DNA of 5,642 nucleotides from Patescibacteria group bacterium (GCA_018895125.1 JAHIOR010000054.1:1-5642); one strand, 5' to 3'. Positions 1 through 5,642 are shown, counted from the first letter of the stretch. Made by a program: numbers and translations. The notes: generated by a model not told the origin, from the letters alone.

Positions 1-140
1 GCCAAACCCCATATCTCCTCATCTTCTTTAAAGCGTCGCGCCAAAGCCCGCATAATAGCTTCAGTGGCGAACATGTGCTTGACGCTATTTTCGTTTTTAA
101 CGTATTGCCTGACGAGATTCAAGGCTTCATTTCTGGTCAT
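1..140 (-). CDS. HD-domain protein (putative phosphohydrolase), N-terminal fragment cut by the window edge
   Basis: A reading frame opens with ATG at 140 and stays open to base 1, giving 46 complete codons; the 3' part lies outside the window. The protein begins MTRNEALNLVRQYV and continues KNENSVKHMFATEAIMRAL, then an acidic patch and IWGL. This resembles the start of small HD-domain proteins, where a helix with K-H-M-x-A-x-E-A-x-M-R supplies the first metal-ligand histidine (here H22) and IWGLA leads into the HD doublet, which would fall just off the edge. HD proteins are metal-dependent phosphohydrolases; the substrate of this one cannot be told. An in-frame TAA at 153-155 excludes a longer start. 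No Shine-Dalgarno sequence precedes the ATG. It follows the amidase gene after a 43-bp gap and may be the last visible member of the lysS-led cluster. The family call is by recognition, without the HD doublet itself in view. Confidence 0.72.
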   Translation of the reverse strand, partial: MTRNEALNLVRQYVKNENSVKHMFATEAIMRALARRFKEDEEIWGL

Positions 141-183
141 GTTGGGAATTGGTTAATTGATGCTAATTTGACTTTGATTGCCG

Positions 184-903
184 CTAAATTAAATTCAGGA
201 GCTTGGCTTTCCACTCTTTTAAAAAATATTCTCCGGGGCAGGTTCTGTTCTTTTTTATCTCGAGATGACCGAAAATTCTTTTTCTATCTATTTGTGGATA
301 ATGTTTTTTAATTACCATCGCCGCGCTTTTAATTTGGGCGGCGAGAGGCTTTTCGTGTTCGTAATTTCCCGAAAAAGCAATTCCGACGCTTCGGGTGTTG
401 ATTTCCCAAACACCGCTATGCCAGCCGATATATTCATCTTTGAGCAATCTTTCTGCCTGGCCGTTGGGCCGAACGAGCCAATGATAGACGAAAAAGACCA
501 TTTTACCGTTCCGGAAATGATCCGACCAAATAGGGTTTCCGCGCAGTTTGCGGCCCAAAACGTCATTTTGTAAGTACCGAAGGCCGTATTGCCTGACAAA
601 GCCGATGGCCGAGAGCTTGCTTAGCCGAATACCCACTTCTTCTTCGGTGTGATGGATAACAATGGTATCAATTGATTTTCTTTCAGCGTCGAAATTAGGC
701 CCCTCTATGGCCAGGGGAATTTCTCCCTTTTCTAGTAATTCTTCAATTAATTCATAAACCTGATGCCGAAACTTTTTGACCACCGGATCGCCGTGGACGA
801 TGGGGAAAATATGTTCTCCCAACTCTTTTTCAAGTCTGATGTACCAATCGGGATATTTTAACCGACTCTTCCAATATGCTCGATCAAATTTTAATCCTTT
901 CAT
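184..903 (-). CDS. N-acetylmuramoyl-L-alanine amidase-like protein (Amidase_2/PGRP fold)
   Basis: This 239-residue protein carries a zinc amidase fold that normally cleaves the bond between N-acetylmuramic acid and L-alanine in peptidoglycan. The N-terminal ~75 residues are basic/aromatic and helical with no recognisable domain. The catalytic domain then shows IVIHHT (H84), VYHWLVRPNGQ (Y140, H141), GWHSG (H162) followed by RSVGIAFSGNYE, and FGHLEIKKNRTCPG (H213, C222). By comparison with T7 lysozyme, H84, H213 and C222 are the zinc ligands, Y140 is the catalytic tyrosine, and R220 sits where T7 lysozyme has its lysine. The ~55 residues between the first histidines and Y140 are roughly twice the usual spacing. 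There is no N-terminal signal peptide or membrane segment, so the protein looks cytoplasmic unless exported by another route. The frame is closed upstream by TAA at 913-915, fixing the ATG at 903; the stop is TAG. It lies 39 bp after the HAD gene. Confidence 0.88.
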   Translation of the reverse strand: MKGLKFDRAYWKSRLKYPDWYIRLEKELGEHIFPIVHGDPVVKKFRHQVYELIEELLEKGEIPLAIEGPNFDAERKSIDTIVIHHTEEEVGIRLSKLSAIGFVRQYGLRYLQNDVLGRKLRGNPIWSDHFRNGKMVFFVYHWLVRPNGQAERLLKDEYIGWHSGVWEINTRSVGIAFSGNYEHEKPLAAQIKSAAMVIKKHYPQIDRKRIFGHLEIKKNRTCPGEYFLKEWKAKLLNLI

Positions 904-942
904 ATTCTGGTTTTAATTAACTCCCGGCAATATTTTCATCAG

Positions 943-1545
943 TTATAAGACCCCAAGCTTAATTAAATCTCTTTTAAGCTGTTTTATGCTCTGAAACAGA
1001 ATTCCTCTTACGCCCGCCTTCATCCCTGCTTTAATATGAGTTGGTTCATCGTCGATGAGCACTGTTTCTGCCGGTTGAACGCCTAATTTATTCAAGGCTA
1101 AACGATACATGCGCTTATCCGGCTTTTGAAACCCTACTTCGTTAGAGAAGATTTTAATATCGAAAAGCCTGAATAAGCTTTTCGAGGTCAAGAATTTTAC
1201 ATGGGGAGCAATGGTATTAGAAAGTACTGCCAGTCTAATCCCCTTTTCTTTCAGTTGATAAACAATTTTCATTACGTCGTCATAAGCCTTATATCGTTTT
1301 CTCAACTCTCTGACAAATAAAGATTCTTTCGGCAGAGGTTTTTTACTGCCCGATTGTCTCAAAAACTTTTGCCAAAATTCTTTTTCTGTTATTTCCCCCC
1401 TTCCGAACGACGGAACCAGTTTTCTCCATAATTTTTCAACCATTTCTATATTTACCGCCAATGTCAAACCGATGTCTTTTTTAATATGTTTGTTTTCCAC
1501 CCGATGGAGCACATTGCCGCAGTCAAAAATTACCGCCTTGACCAT
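943..1545 (-). CDS. HAD-superfamily hydrolase, YihX-like (subfamily IA)
   Basis: A 200-residue haloacid dehalogenase-type hydrolase, probably a small-molecule phosphatase; the substrate cannot be predicted. Motif I is VIFDCGNVL with nucleophile D8. The usual second aspartate is replaced by G10, as in the FDLGNV proteins such as E. coli YihX. Residues ~15-90 form the helical cap. Motif II is LAVLSNT (S109), motif III is the lysine in GFQKPDKRMY (K141), and motif IV is VLIDDEPTHIKAG (D165, D166), the Mg2+-binding acidic pair. The length is normal for the family and the end is intact (TAA at 943-945). The ATG at 1545 directly abuts the TAA of the upstream membrane-protein gene (TAAATG), so the two are almost certainly co-transcribed and probably translationally coupled. 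Only a weak purine stretch (AAAGAAA) precedes the start. A hydrolase function is likely; its biological role is unknown. Confidence 0.9.
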   Translation of the reverse strand: MVKAVIFDCGNVLHRVENKHIKKDIGLTLAVNIEMVEKLWRKLVPSFGRGEITEKEFWQKFLRQSGSKKPLPKESLFVRELRKRYKAYDDVMKIVYQLKEKGIRLAVLSNTIAPHVKFLTSKSLFRLFDIKIFSNEVGFQKPDKRMYRLALNKLGVQPAETVLIDDEPTHIKAGMKAGVRGILFQSIKQLKRDLIKLGVL

Positions 1546-2052
1546 TTAATTTTCTTTATATTTAATCATTCTGATAGCGAGAATTGTCAAAGAGACTGTT
1601 CCGATTGCCGCCAACACAAAGCTTAATGGCCAGTAGAGAGTCCAGCTGATTAGAAAGGGATTGGTCTTAATGGGCCAGAAAAGAAAAACGTCTCGGTGGA
1701 CCAGACTGTCAAAGCCAATGTGGGCCAGCCAGGCCAGAAAACTGCTTAAAAACAGGGTTTTGAAGGGAAAAGACTGTTTGATTTTAAGGCTCAAAGAAAT
1801 CTTTTCCAGGACAGGCTTGAGCTTTAAAATGACGAAACTCAAGATTAAGCTGCCCAGGATTGCCCCTAAGATTGAATGGAAAAAGCCGTGGTGGAAACAA
1901 TTCGGGCAGCCGGTAATTTTGTTGATGCTAACCAAGAAAATGTTTTCAAAATCCATAGCCACGCTTCCTGCTAGCAAGGCCCAGAAGTTAAAAAAGGCAG
2001 GACCCAAAGCCCCTAAAAGCAAGCCGGTGCCAAAATGTGTGGGACTGAACAT
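1546..2052 (-). CDS. YdjM/DUF457-like integral membrane protein (putative metal-dependent hydrolase)
   Basis: A 168-residue hydrophobic protein with about four membrane segments (roughly residues 8-32, 58-78, 98-116 and 137-162). It has the histidine/aspartate signature of the YdjM (formerly DUF457) family: PTHFGTG near the N-terminus (H6), MDFEN (D34) where relatives usually have PDID-like residues, FHHGFFHS (H54, H55, H59), and AHIGFDSLVHRDVFLFWPI (H111, D115, H119, P127). Family members are annotated as membrane-bound metal-dependent hydrolases, but the reaction is not well established, so the function stays putative. A CPNC pair (C49, C52) lies just before the HHG motif and could add a metal or disulfide site; this is inference. 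The gene starts 48 bp after lysS and runs straight into the HAD gene with no gap. Upstream of the ATG lies AT-rich sequence with only a weak AGAAA purine run. Confidence 0.75.
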   Translation of the reverse strand: MFSPTHFGTGLLLGALGPAFFNFWALLAGSVAMDFENIFLVSINKITGCPNCFHHGFFHSILGAILGSLILSFVILKLKPVLEKISLSLKIKQSFPFKTLFLSSFLAWLAHIGFDSLVHRDVFLFWPIKTNPFLISWTLYWPLSFVLAAIGTVSLTILAIRMIKYKEN

Positions 2053-2062
2053 GTCAAAAATT

Positions 2063-2094
2063 TCTAATTAATCTAATTTCTAATTATTCTAATA
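2063..2094. repeat. Short AT-rich repeats of TCTAAT between lysS and the membrane-protein gene
   Basis: The plus strand carries TCTAATT at 2063-2069, 2072-2078 and 2079-2085, and TCTAATA at 2088-2094. These fill most of the 48-bp spacer. No terminator hairpin is visible here, so transcription from lysS could continue into the downstream genes. The repeats may be simple low-complexity sequence. Confidence 0.5.
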
Positions 2095-2100
2095 GTAATT

Positions 2101-3561
2101 TTATTTCAGTTTCATTAGAGGGAATATTTGGCATTCCCTGGCAGATTTTCCCATCAGGGCGCTGAAGAACCGTTCTGACACGCCAAAGCCGCAAGTCGGA
2201 GGCATGCCGTATTCCAAAGCCTCGATAAAGTCTTTATCGTACATTTGCGCTTCTTCGTCGCCTTGGTCCCTTAATTTCTGCTGTTCTTTAAACCTGTCAG
2301 CTTGCTCTAGAGGATCATTCAGCTCGCTGTAGCCATTGCCGAGCTCGCTGCCGCCGATAATAACCTGAAATCTTTGGGTGAGGGTCGGGTTTTTCTCGCT
2401 TTTCTTGGCCAAGGGCGAGACAATTACCGGTACATTGATTAAAAAGCCGGGGCCCGCGATTTTTTTGCGACAGTATTTCCAGAGATTATCCATGGCCCGG
2501 CCGAAGTTAAACCCCTTTTTATCGTATTCAATATTTAGTTTTTTCATTTTTGCTTCAATTTCCTTGATGCCCGCGTCTAAAACATTAACCCCAGTGTATT
2601 TCTGGACAGTAGAAACGTAGTCGTATTTTTCCCACTTTTTAGCCAAATCAACTTCAAAGCCGTGGATGTTAAACTTTAAAGTGCCAAATGTCTTTTTAGC
2701 AACTTCTTTATACATTTCTTCAACTAATTTCATTCCGTTTCGGTAATCGGCATAAGCCCAGTAGAACTCCATTTGCGTGTAGTCCTGCAAATGCTCTTGG
2801 TCCATGCCTTCGTTTCTGAACTGCCTACCGATTTCAAAAGTTTTTTCAAGGCCCGCGACCATCAGACGCTTTTGCCAGAGTTCGCCCATGGAAATTCTCA
2901 AGAAAACCTCCATATTGAGGGCGTTGTGGCGGGTTGAAAACGCCTTGGCATCCGCTCCCCCGGGCACGGTTTCTAAGACCGGAGTTTCCACTTCCAGAAA
3001 GCCTCTGGCGAGAAGAAATTCCCGCATTGACTGCCAAAAAACAGCTTTTTTTTCAACCATGGCTTTGACTTCGGGATTCATTAAAATATCAAGATATCTC
3101 TTGCGGAACCTTTCTTCAACGTCTGTCAGGCCATGCCATTTTTCCGGCAAGGGCAATAAGGATTTTGCCAGTATTTTTACTTCTGAAGCCTCAAGGGTTC
3201 TTTCTCCAGTCTTGGTTTTAAAAAGAATGCCCTTAACCTCAATAATGTCGCCAATATCAAAATGATCAATTATGAATTCGTATTTACTTTCTCCAAGCAG
3301 ATTTTGCCTAAAAAGAATTTGGATTTTACCTTGGCCGTCTTGAATATGGCCGAAGAAAAGTTTGCCGTGGCCTCTTTGGGACATAAGCCGTCCTGCGATC
3401 ACGATTTCTTTCTTGGATTTGGCCAGCTTATTAAAATCCTGAAGAGCATCCTTAATTTGATGGCTTCTTTTAGTTTTGCTTGGATAAGCTAAAAACCCAG
3501 TTCTTTTCAAACTTTCAAGTTTAGCTAATCTGGCTTTTCTTATCTCTTCAAGAGTTGGCAT
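2101..3561 (-). CDS. lysS: Lysyl-tRNA synthetase, class II
   Basis: Charges tRNA-Lys with lysine using ATP, in the cytoplasm. It has 486 residues, close to the usual ~490-505. The N-terminal helix (MPTLEEIRKARLAKLE) is followed by the OB-fold anticodon-binding domain (~52-135; IAGRLMSQRGHGKLFF). The class II catalytic domain then shows motif 1 (FLLARGFLEVETPVL, 182-196), the substrate-pocket segment RISMGELWQKRL, motif 2 (FEIGRQFRNEGMDQEHLQDY; R249, E251), GSELGNGYSELNDP (403-417) and motif 3 (462-486 region, R464). Two places differ from common bacterial LysRS. One extra residue occurs in RISMGEL, where RIAPEL is usual. Motif 3 reads GFGVSER, one residue shorter than GLGIGIDR. The ATG at 3561 is fixed by an in-frame TAA at 3577-3579 and matches the family N-terminus. 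No Shine-Dalgarno sequence is present; a promoter-like element lies so close that the mRNA may be leaderless. It probably leads the group of genes to its left. Confidence 0.97.
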   Translation of the reverse strand: MPTLEEIRKARLAKLESLKRTGFLAYPSKTKRSHQIKDALQDFNKLAKSKKEIVIAGRLMSQRGHGKLFFGHIQDGQGKIQILFRQNLLGESKYEFIIDHFDIGDIIEVKGILFKTKTGERTLEASEVKILAKSLLPLPEKWHGLTDVEERFRKRYLDILMNPEVKAMVEKKAVFWQSMREFLLARGFLEVETPVLETVPGGADAKAFSTRHNALNMEVFLRISMGELWQKRLMVAGLEKTFEIGRQFRNEGMDQEHLQDYTQMEFYWAYADYRNGMKLVEEMYKEVAKKTFGTLKFNIHGFEVDLAKKWEKYDYVSTVQKYTGVNVLDAGIKEIEAKMKKLNIEYDKKGFNFGRAMDNLWKYCRKKIAGPGFLINVPVIVSPLAKKSEKNPTLTQRFQVIIGGSELGNGYSELNDPLEQADRFKEQQKLRDQGDEEAQMYDKDFIEALEYGMPPTCGFGVSERFFSALMGKSARECQIFPLMKLK

Positions 3562-3567
3562 TATATA

Positions 3568-3596
3568 AATATAGCTTTAAATCGGCTGATTTTCAA
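3568..3596 (-). promoter_or_regulatory. Candidate sigma70-type promoter for lysS
   Basis: On the minus strand, TTGAAA (3596-3591) is followed by 17 nt and TATATT (3573-3568). Each hexamer matches 5 of 6 consensus bases and the spacing is optimal. Transcription would start about at 3561, the A of the lysS ATG, giving an mRNA with little or no leader, which fits the missing ribosome-binding site. The -35 and spacer lie inside the repeat unit nearest lysS. A second TATAAT (3565-3560) overlaps the start codon but would start transcription inside the gene. This is sequence inference only. Confidence 0.5.
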
Positions 3597-3681
3597 GCTT
3601 TTGAAAAATAGCTTTAAATCGGCTGATTTTCAAGCTTTTGAAAAATAGCTTTAAATCGGCTGATTTTCAAGCTTTTGAAAA
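3571..3681. repeat. Three perfect 37-bp tandem repeats between greA and lysS
   Basis: Units lie at 3571-3607, 3608-3644 and 3645-3681 and are identical over all 37 bases. They are directly adjacent with no spacers, so this is a minisatellite-like array and not a CRISPR. Each unit begins ATAGCTTTAAATCGG on the plus strand and ends with an imperfect palindrome, TTTTCAA-GCTT-TTGAAAA (7-bp arms, 4-nt loop). Read on the minus strand toward lysS, every unit contains TTGAAA, with a TATTTT (TATATT for the last) 17 nt downstream. The palindrome is AU-rich and lacks a following U-tract, so it is a poor terminator. Perfect identity implies recent expansion, conversion, or possibly an assembly artefact. 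Confidence 0.97.
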
Positions 3682-3710
3682 ATAGATTAAAGTCAGTTAA
3701 CTTTCAAGAC
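3682..3710. repeat. Degenerate fourth copy of the 37-bp repeat
   Basis: Directly after the third perfect unit, the first 27 bases of a further unit align without gaps and match at 20 positions. All seven mismatches (unit positions 5, 8, 11, 14, 16, 18 and 20) fall between the two promoter-like hexamers. TTGAAA (minus strand, 3707-3702) and TATTTT (3684-3679) and their 17-nt spacing are unchanged. This copy overlaps the duplicated greA tail. Confidence 0.65.
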
Positions 3711-3728
3711 TCAGTTAACTTCCAAGAT
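3693..3728. repeat. 18-bp tandem duplication of the greA 3' end
   Basis: Bases 3711-3728 encode the last residues and stop of GreA (ILEVN-TGA). The adjacent 3693-3710 is an 18-bp near-copy (16 of 18 bases) that would read VLKVN-TGA in the same frame. The second copy lies after the stop and is normally untranslated. It merges into the degenerate repeat unit, linking the gene end to the array. Confidence 0.8.
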
Positions 3729-4160
3729 CTTGTATTTTAAAAGACCGTTTGGGGTTTTGAATTGTCCGGCCTGTCCTTTTGTTTTTCTCATCAGTTCTAA
3801 TCCTAAAGGAGACTGATCTGAAATCCTATTCCTAAGAGGATCTGATTCGTTAGCTCCGACAATCTCAAATTCATTTTCTTCTCCATCTAAAATAAGCTTA
3901 ACCCTTGATCCTAAAGAAATAGAATCGCTGTTGTTTTTTTGAATTACTTTGGCATTGCTTAATATTCTTCCCAGCTCTCTGATTCTGCCTTCCAAGAATC
4001 CTTGAGATTCTTTAGCTTCGTGGTAAGCGGCGTTTTCTTTGAGATCGCCAAAAGCAATGGCTTGCTTGAGGCGTTCAGCCATTTCCCTTCTCTTTGTTGT
4101 TTTTAGATACTCCAACTCCTTTTTTAATTTTTCTAGACCATCGAAAGTAAATTCATTCAT
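3711..4160 (-). CDS. greA: Transcription elongation factor GreA
   Basis: Binds the RNA polymerase secondary channel and stimulates cleavage of backtracked RNA, rescuing stalled elongation complexes. It has 149 residues, slightly shorter than the usual ~158. The N-terminal coiled coil spans about residues 5-75 (GLEKLKKELEYLK onward). Its tip carries FGDLKENAAYHEAKE; D39 and E42 correspond to the catalytic acidic pair D41/E44 of E. coli GreA. The C-terminal FKBP-like domain includes SLGSRVKLI, the region around ISDQSPLG, and the final KTPNGLLKYKILEV, all typical. The gene is complete, ending in TGA. The start at 4160 follows PBP2 by 34 bp of AT-rich sequence with no clear Shine-Dalgarno motif and no confident promoter; co-transcription with PBP2 is possible. 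It is the only complete gene here that ends in TGA. Confidence 0.97.
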   Translation of the reverse strand: MNEFTFDGLEKLKKELEYLKTTKRREMAERLKQAIAFGDLKENAAYHEAKESQGFLEGRIRELGRILSNAKVIQKNNSDSISLGSRVKLILDGEENEFEIVGANESDPLRNRISDQSPLGLELMRKTKGQAGQFKTPNGLLKYKILEVN

Positions 4161-4194
4161 AACGAATTGAAAATGTTTATTAAATGTTATATCT

Positions 4195-5642
4195 TTATTT
4201 AGTAAAATACCACCTCAGAACTTCATTGGCAACTAGAAGGGTTGCAGATCTGACCCCAGGCACATCTTCAATCATAATAGTTAAAACTATTTCAGGATCG
4301 TCATAAGGGGCAAAAACAGTGACCCAGTTGGTATAGAGATTATTTTTACTGGTTTGAGCAGTGCCAGTTTTAGCAGCTGCTTTAACCGGTAAACCATTTA
4401 AAAGAACAGAAGAACCATAAGTTACTCCCTGTCTCATTCCTTCTCTGACTACTTGAAGATTTTCAGGATCAATCGGCAGGTTGCGAGTTAAGACAGGTTC
4501 GTTTTTTTGAATACTTGTAAAGGAATCAGGAGAGCCGCTGACAATTTCTTTAACTAGTTGGGGCCGAAAGAGACTGCCGTTGTTGGCTATAGCTACAAAA
4601 GCAGCGGTTATTTGTAAGGGGCTGACTTGTAAAAACCCCTGGCCAATAGAAAGGTTGTAAGTATCTCCCGAATACCAAGATTCTCCCAGAGTTTCTTCTT
4701 TCCAGAGACGGTTTGGGATCAAGCCATTTGTTTCTTGAGGTAAGTCAATATTAGTTTTTTCCCCCCAGCCAAATAAGTTAAGATAATTTTTAATTTTAAC
4801 CGAACCCAACCCAGCCTGATCTTTGTAGCCTCCGCCAATGGTGTAAAAGTAAATATTTGAAGAAACGGCAATGGCTTTTCTCAAATCTACCCAACCGTTG
4901 GGTTTTAGACCGCGAAAGATATAGGATATTTCCGGATCATACTTATTTTTGATTTCAATATAGCCGATATCCAAGATTTGTTTTTCCGGGGAAATGATTC
5001 TTTCTTGGAGAGCCGCAGCAGCAGTCAGCGGTTTAATTACTGATCCCGAAGCATAATTTCCTGAAATAGCTCGATTAAAAAGCGGTTTAGCTGGATCATT
5101 GATTATCTTGGCAAAGGCTTCTTGGGAAAGATTTTGCGAAAAAATGTTATTATCAAAGCTTGGTAAAGAGACCATTGCCAGAATTCCGCCAGTTTTTGGA
5201 TCCATGGCTACAGCAGCAGCTTTTCTGGTGCCAACGCTTTGAGAAATAGCTGACAGTTCTTCTTGAAGCTTTTTTTGGAGATCAGCATCAAGCCACAAAA
5301 TTAAACTTTGGCCTGCCTCCGGTTCTCTGGTAATCCCCTCTTCAATCTTTTTACCGGTAGCATCTTTTTGGGTTTCAAATATTCCAGGCTTTCCTCTTAA
5401 GATTTCCTCATATGATTTTTCTAATCCTTGCTTGCCAAGATAATCTGAGATGAAATAATCTTTTTCTTTTAGCTGATTGAATTCATCTGGATTAATTCTG
5501 CCGGTATATCCCAACACTTGGGAGAAAAAAGATCCGTCTAAATAATCTCTGACCGTATTTTCTTCTATTTGAAAACCAATCAAATTATTAATCTCGGTTT
5601 TAAGAAGGATTAAGGTCTGGTGGTCCATGTTTTCAGCAATGA
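4195..5642 (-). CDS. mrdA: Penicillin-binding protein 2 (peptidoglycan transpeptidase), 5' end outside the window
   Basis: A class B PBP that cross-links peptidoglycan stem peptides at the outer face of the membrane, during rod elongation if PBP2. The frame is open to the right edge (upstream codons read IAEN before the internal Met at 5628), so the N-terminal membrane anchor and part of the dimerisation domain are missing. Counting from that Met, VLGYTGRINPDEF and YLGKQGLEKSYEEILRGKPG (64-82) belong to the pedestal region. The transpeptidase domain follows: DPKTGGILAMVSLPSFD, the SxxK motif in ASGSVIKP (nucleophile S196, K199), SxN at S256-S257-N258, and KTGTAQ at 420-425. WYSGDTYNLSIGQGFLQVSPLQ and the VSLPSFD segment favour PBP2 over FtsI/PBP3, but FtsI remains a less likely alternative. 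The residue two before the nucleophile is S (SGS), where PGS is usual. It ends in TAA, 34 bp before greA. Confidence 0.93.
   Translation of the reverse strand, partial: IAENMDHQTLILLKTEINNLIGFQIEENTVRDYLDGSFFSQVLGYTGRINPDEFNQLKEKDYFISDYLGKQGLEKSYEEILRGKPGIFETQKDATGKKIEEGITREPEAGQSLILWLDADLQKKLQEELSAISQSVGTRKAAAVAMDPKTGGILAMVSLPSFDNNIFSQNLSQEAFAKIINDPAKPLFNRAISGNYASGSVIKPLTAAAALQERIISPEKQILDIGYIEIKNKYDPEISYIFRGLKPNGWVDLRKAIAVSSNIYFYTIGGGYKDQAGLGSVKIKNYLNLFGWGEKTNIDLPQETNGLIPNRLWKEETLGESWYSGDTYNLSIGQGFLQVSPLQITAAFVAIANNGSLFRPQLVKEIVSGSPDSFTSIQKNEPVLTRNLPIDPENLQVVREGMRQGVTYGSSVLLNGLPVKAAAKTGTAQTSKNNLYTNWVTVFAPYDDPEIVLTIMIEDVPGVRSATLLVANEVLRWYFTK

Noticed and set aside
101..600. 13-base exact repeat CGTATTGCCTGAC at about 101-113 and 584-596
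   Set aside because: Both copies encode VRQY inside two unrelated genes. A 13-base match is not surprising by chance in a window this size.
1661..2071. Plus-strand open frame of 136 codons opposite the membrane-protein gene
   Set aside because: It lies wholly antisense to a gene with recognisable family motifs, has a basic low-complexity product, and resembles no known protein; it is a shadow frame. The same applies to the other plus-strand frames.
3505..3530. Array-like sequence (TTTCAAACTTTCAAG) inside the start of lysS
   Set aside because: It encodes the normal lysine-rich LysRS N-terminal helix (KLESLK); the likeness to the repeat is short and explained by codon content.
3590..3607. Rho-independent terminator for greA
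   Set aside because: The TTTTCAA/TTGAAAA hairpin is AU-rich and weak, with no U-tract after it on the minus strand.
3571..3681. CRISPR array
   Set aside because: The 37-bp units touch each other with no spacers, and no cas gene is nearby.
3711..3713. TGA recoded as glycine (code 25, Gracilibacteria/Absconditabacteria)
   Set aside because: GreA ends at this TGA exactly where the family ends, and no gene in the window contains an internal TGA. One stop cannot exclude it fully, but nothing supports it.

Overview
This window comes from a bacterium with a moderately AT-rich genome. Every recognisable gene lies on the minus strand, so the window reads from right to left. Several signs suggest a Patescibacteria/CPR lineage, perhaps Parcubacteria-like: compact genes with short gaps, almost no Shine-Dalgarno sequences, a divergent class II LysRS, and a PGRP-type amidase with no signal peptide and an enlarged insertion. 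This assignment is inferred from remembered protein style, not from a database search. No internal UGA is needed in any gene, and greA ends at a TGA exactly where the family normally ends, so the standard bacterial code fits best.

Right to left, the layout is as follows. (1) The C-terminal part of a penicillin-binding protein 2 transpeptidase (cell-wall elongation) runs off the right edge. (2) The transcript-cleavage factor greA follows 34 bp later. (3) A 149-bp spacer holds three perfect 37-bp tandem repeats, a degenerate fourth copy, and an 18-bp duplication of the greA 3' end. (4) lysS encodes class II lysyl-tRNA synthetase. (5) A YdjM/DUF457-like integral membrane protein follows, and its stop codon directly abuts the start of (6) a HAD-superfamily hydrolase. 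(7) Next is a zinc amidase of the Amidase_2/PGRP fold. (8) The N-terminus of an HD-domain protein is cut by the left edge.

The genes are mostly housekeeping: wall synthesis, transcription elongation and translation, followed by a run of small hydrolases. lysS and the four genes after it could be one transcription unit, since the gaps are 48, 0, 39 and 43 bp and no terminator is visible. The main possible control region is the repeat array. Each unit carries TTGAAA, then 17 nt, then TATTTT or TATATT, reading toward lysS. The copy nearest lysS would start transcription at about the lysS ATG, suggesting a leaderless mRNA.

I see no mobile element, CRISPR array, tRNA/rRNA gene or defence system. 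The repeat and promoter array, with its link to the duplicated greA tail, is the only structure that the ordinary genes do not explain.
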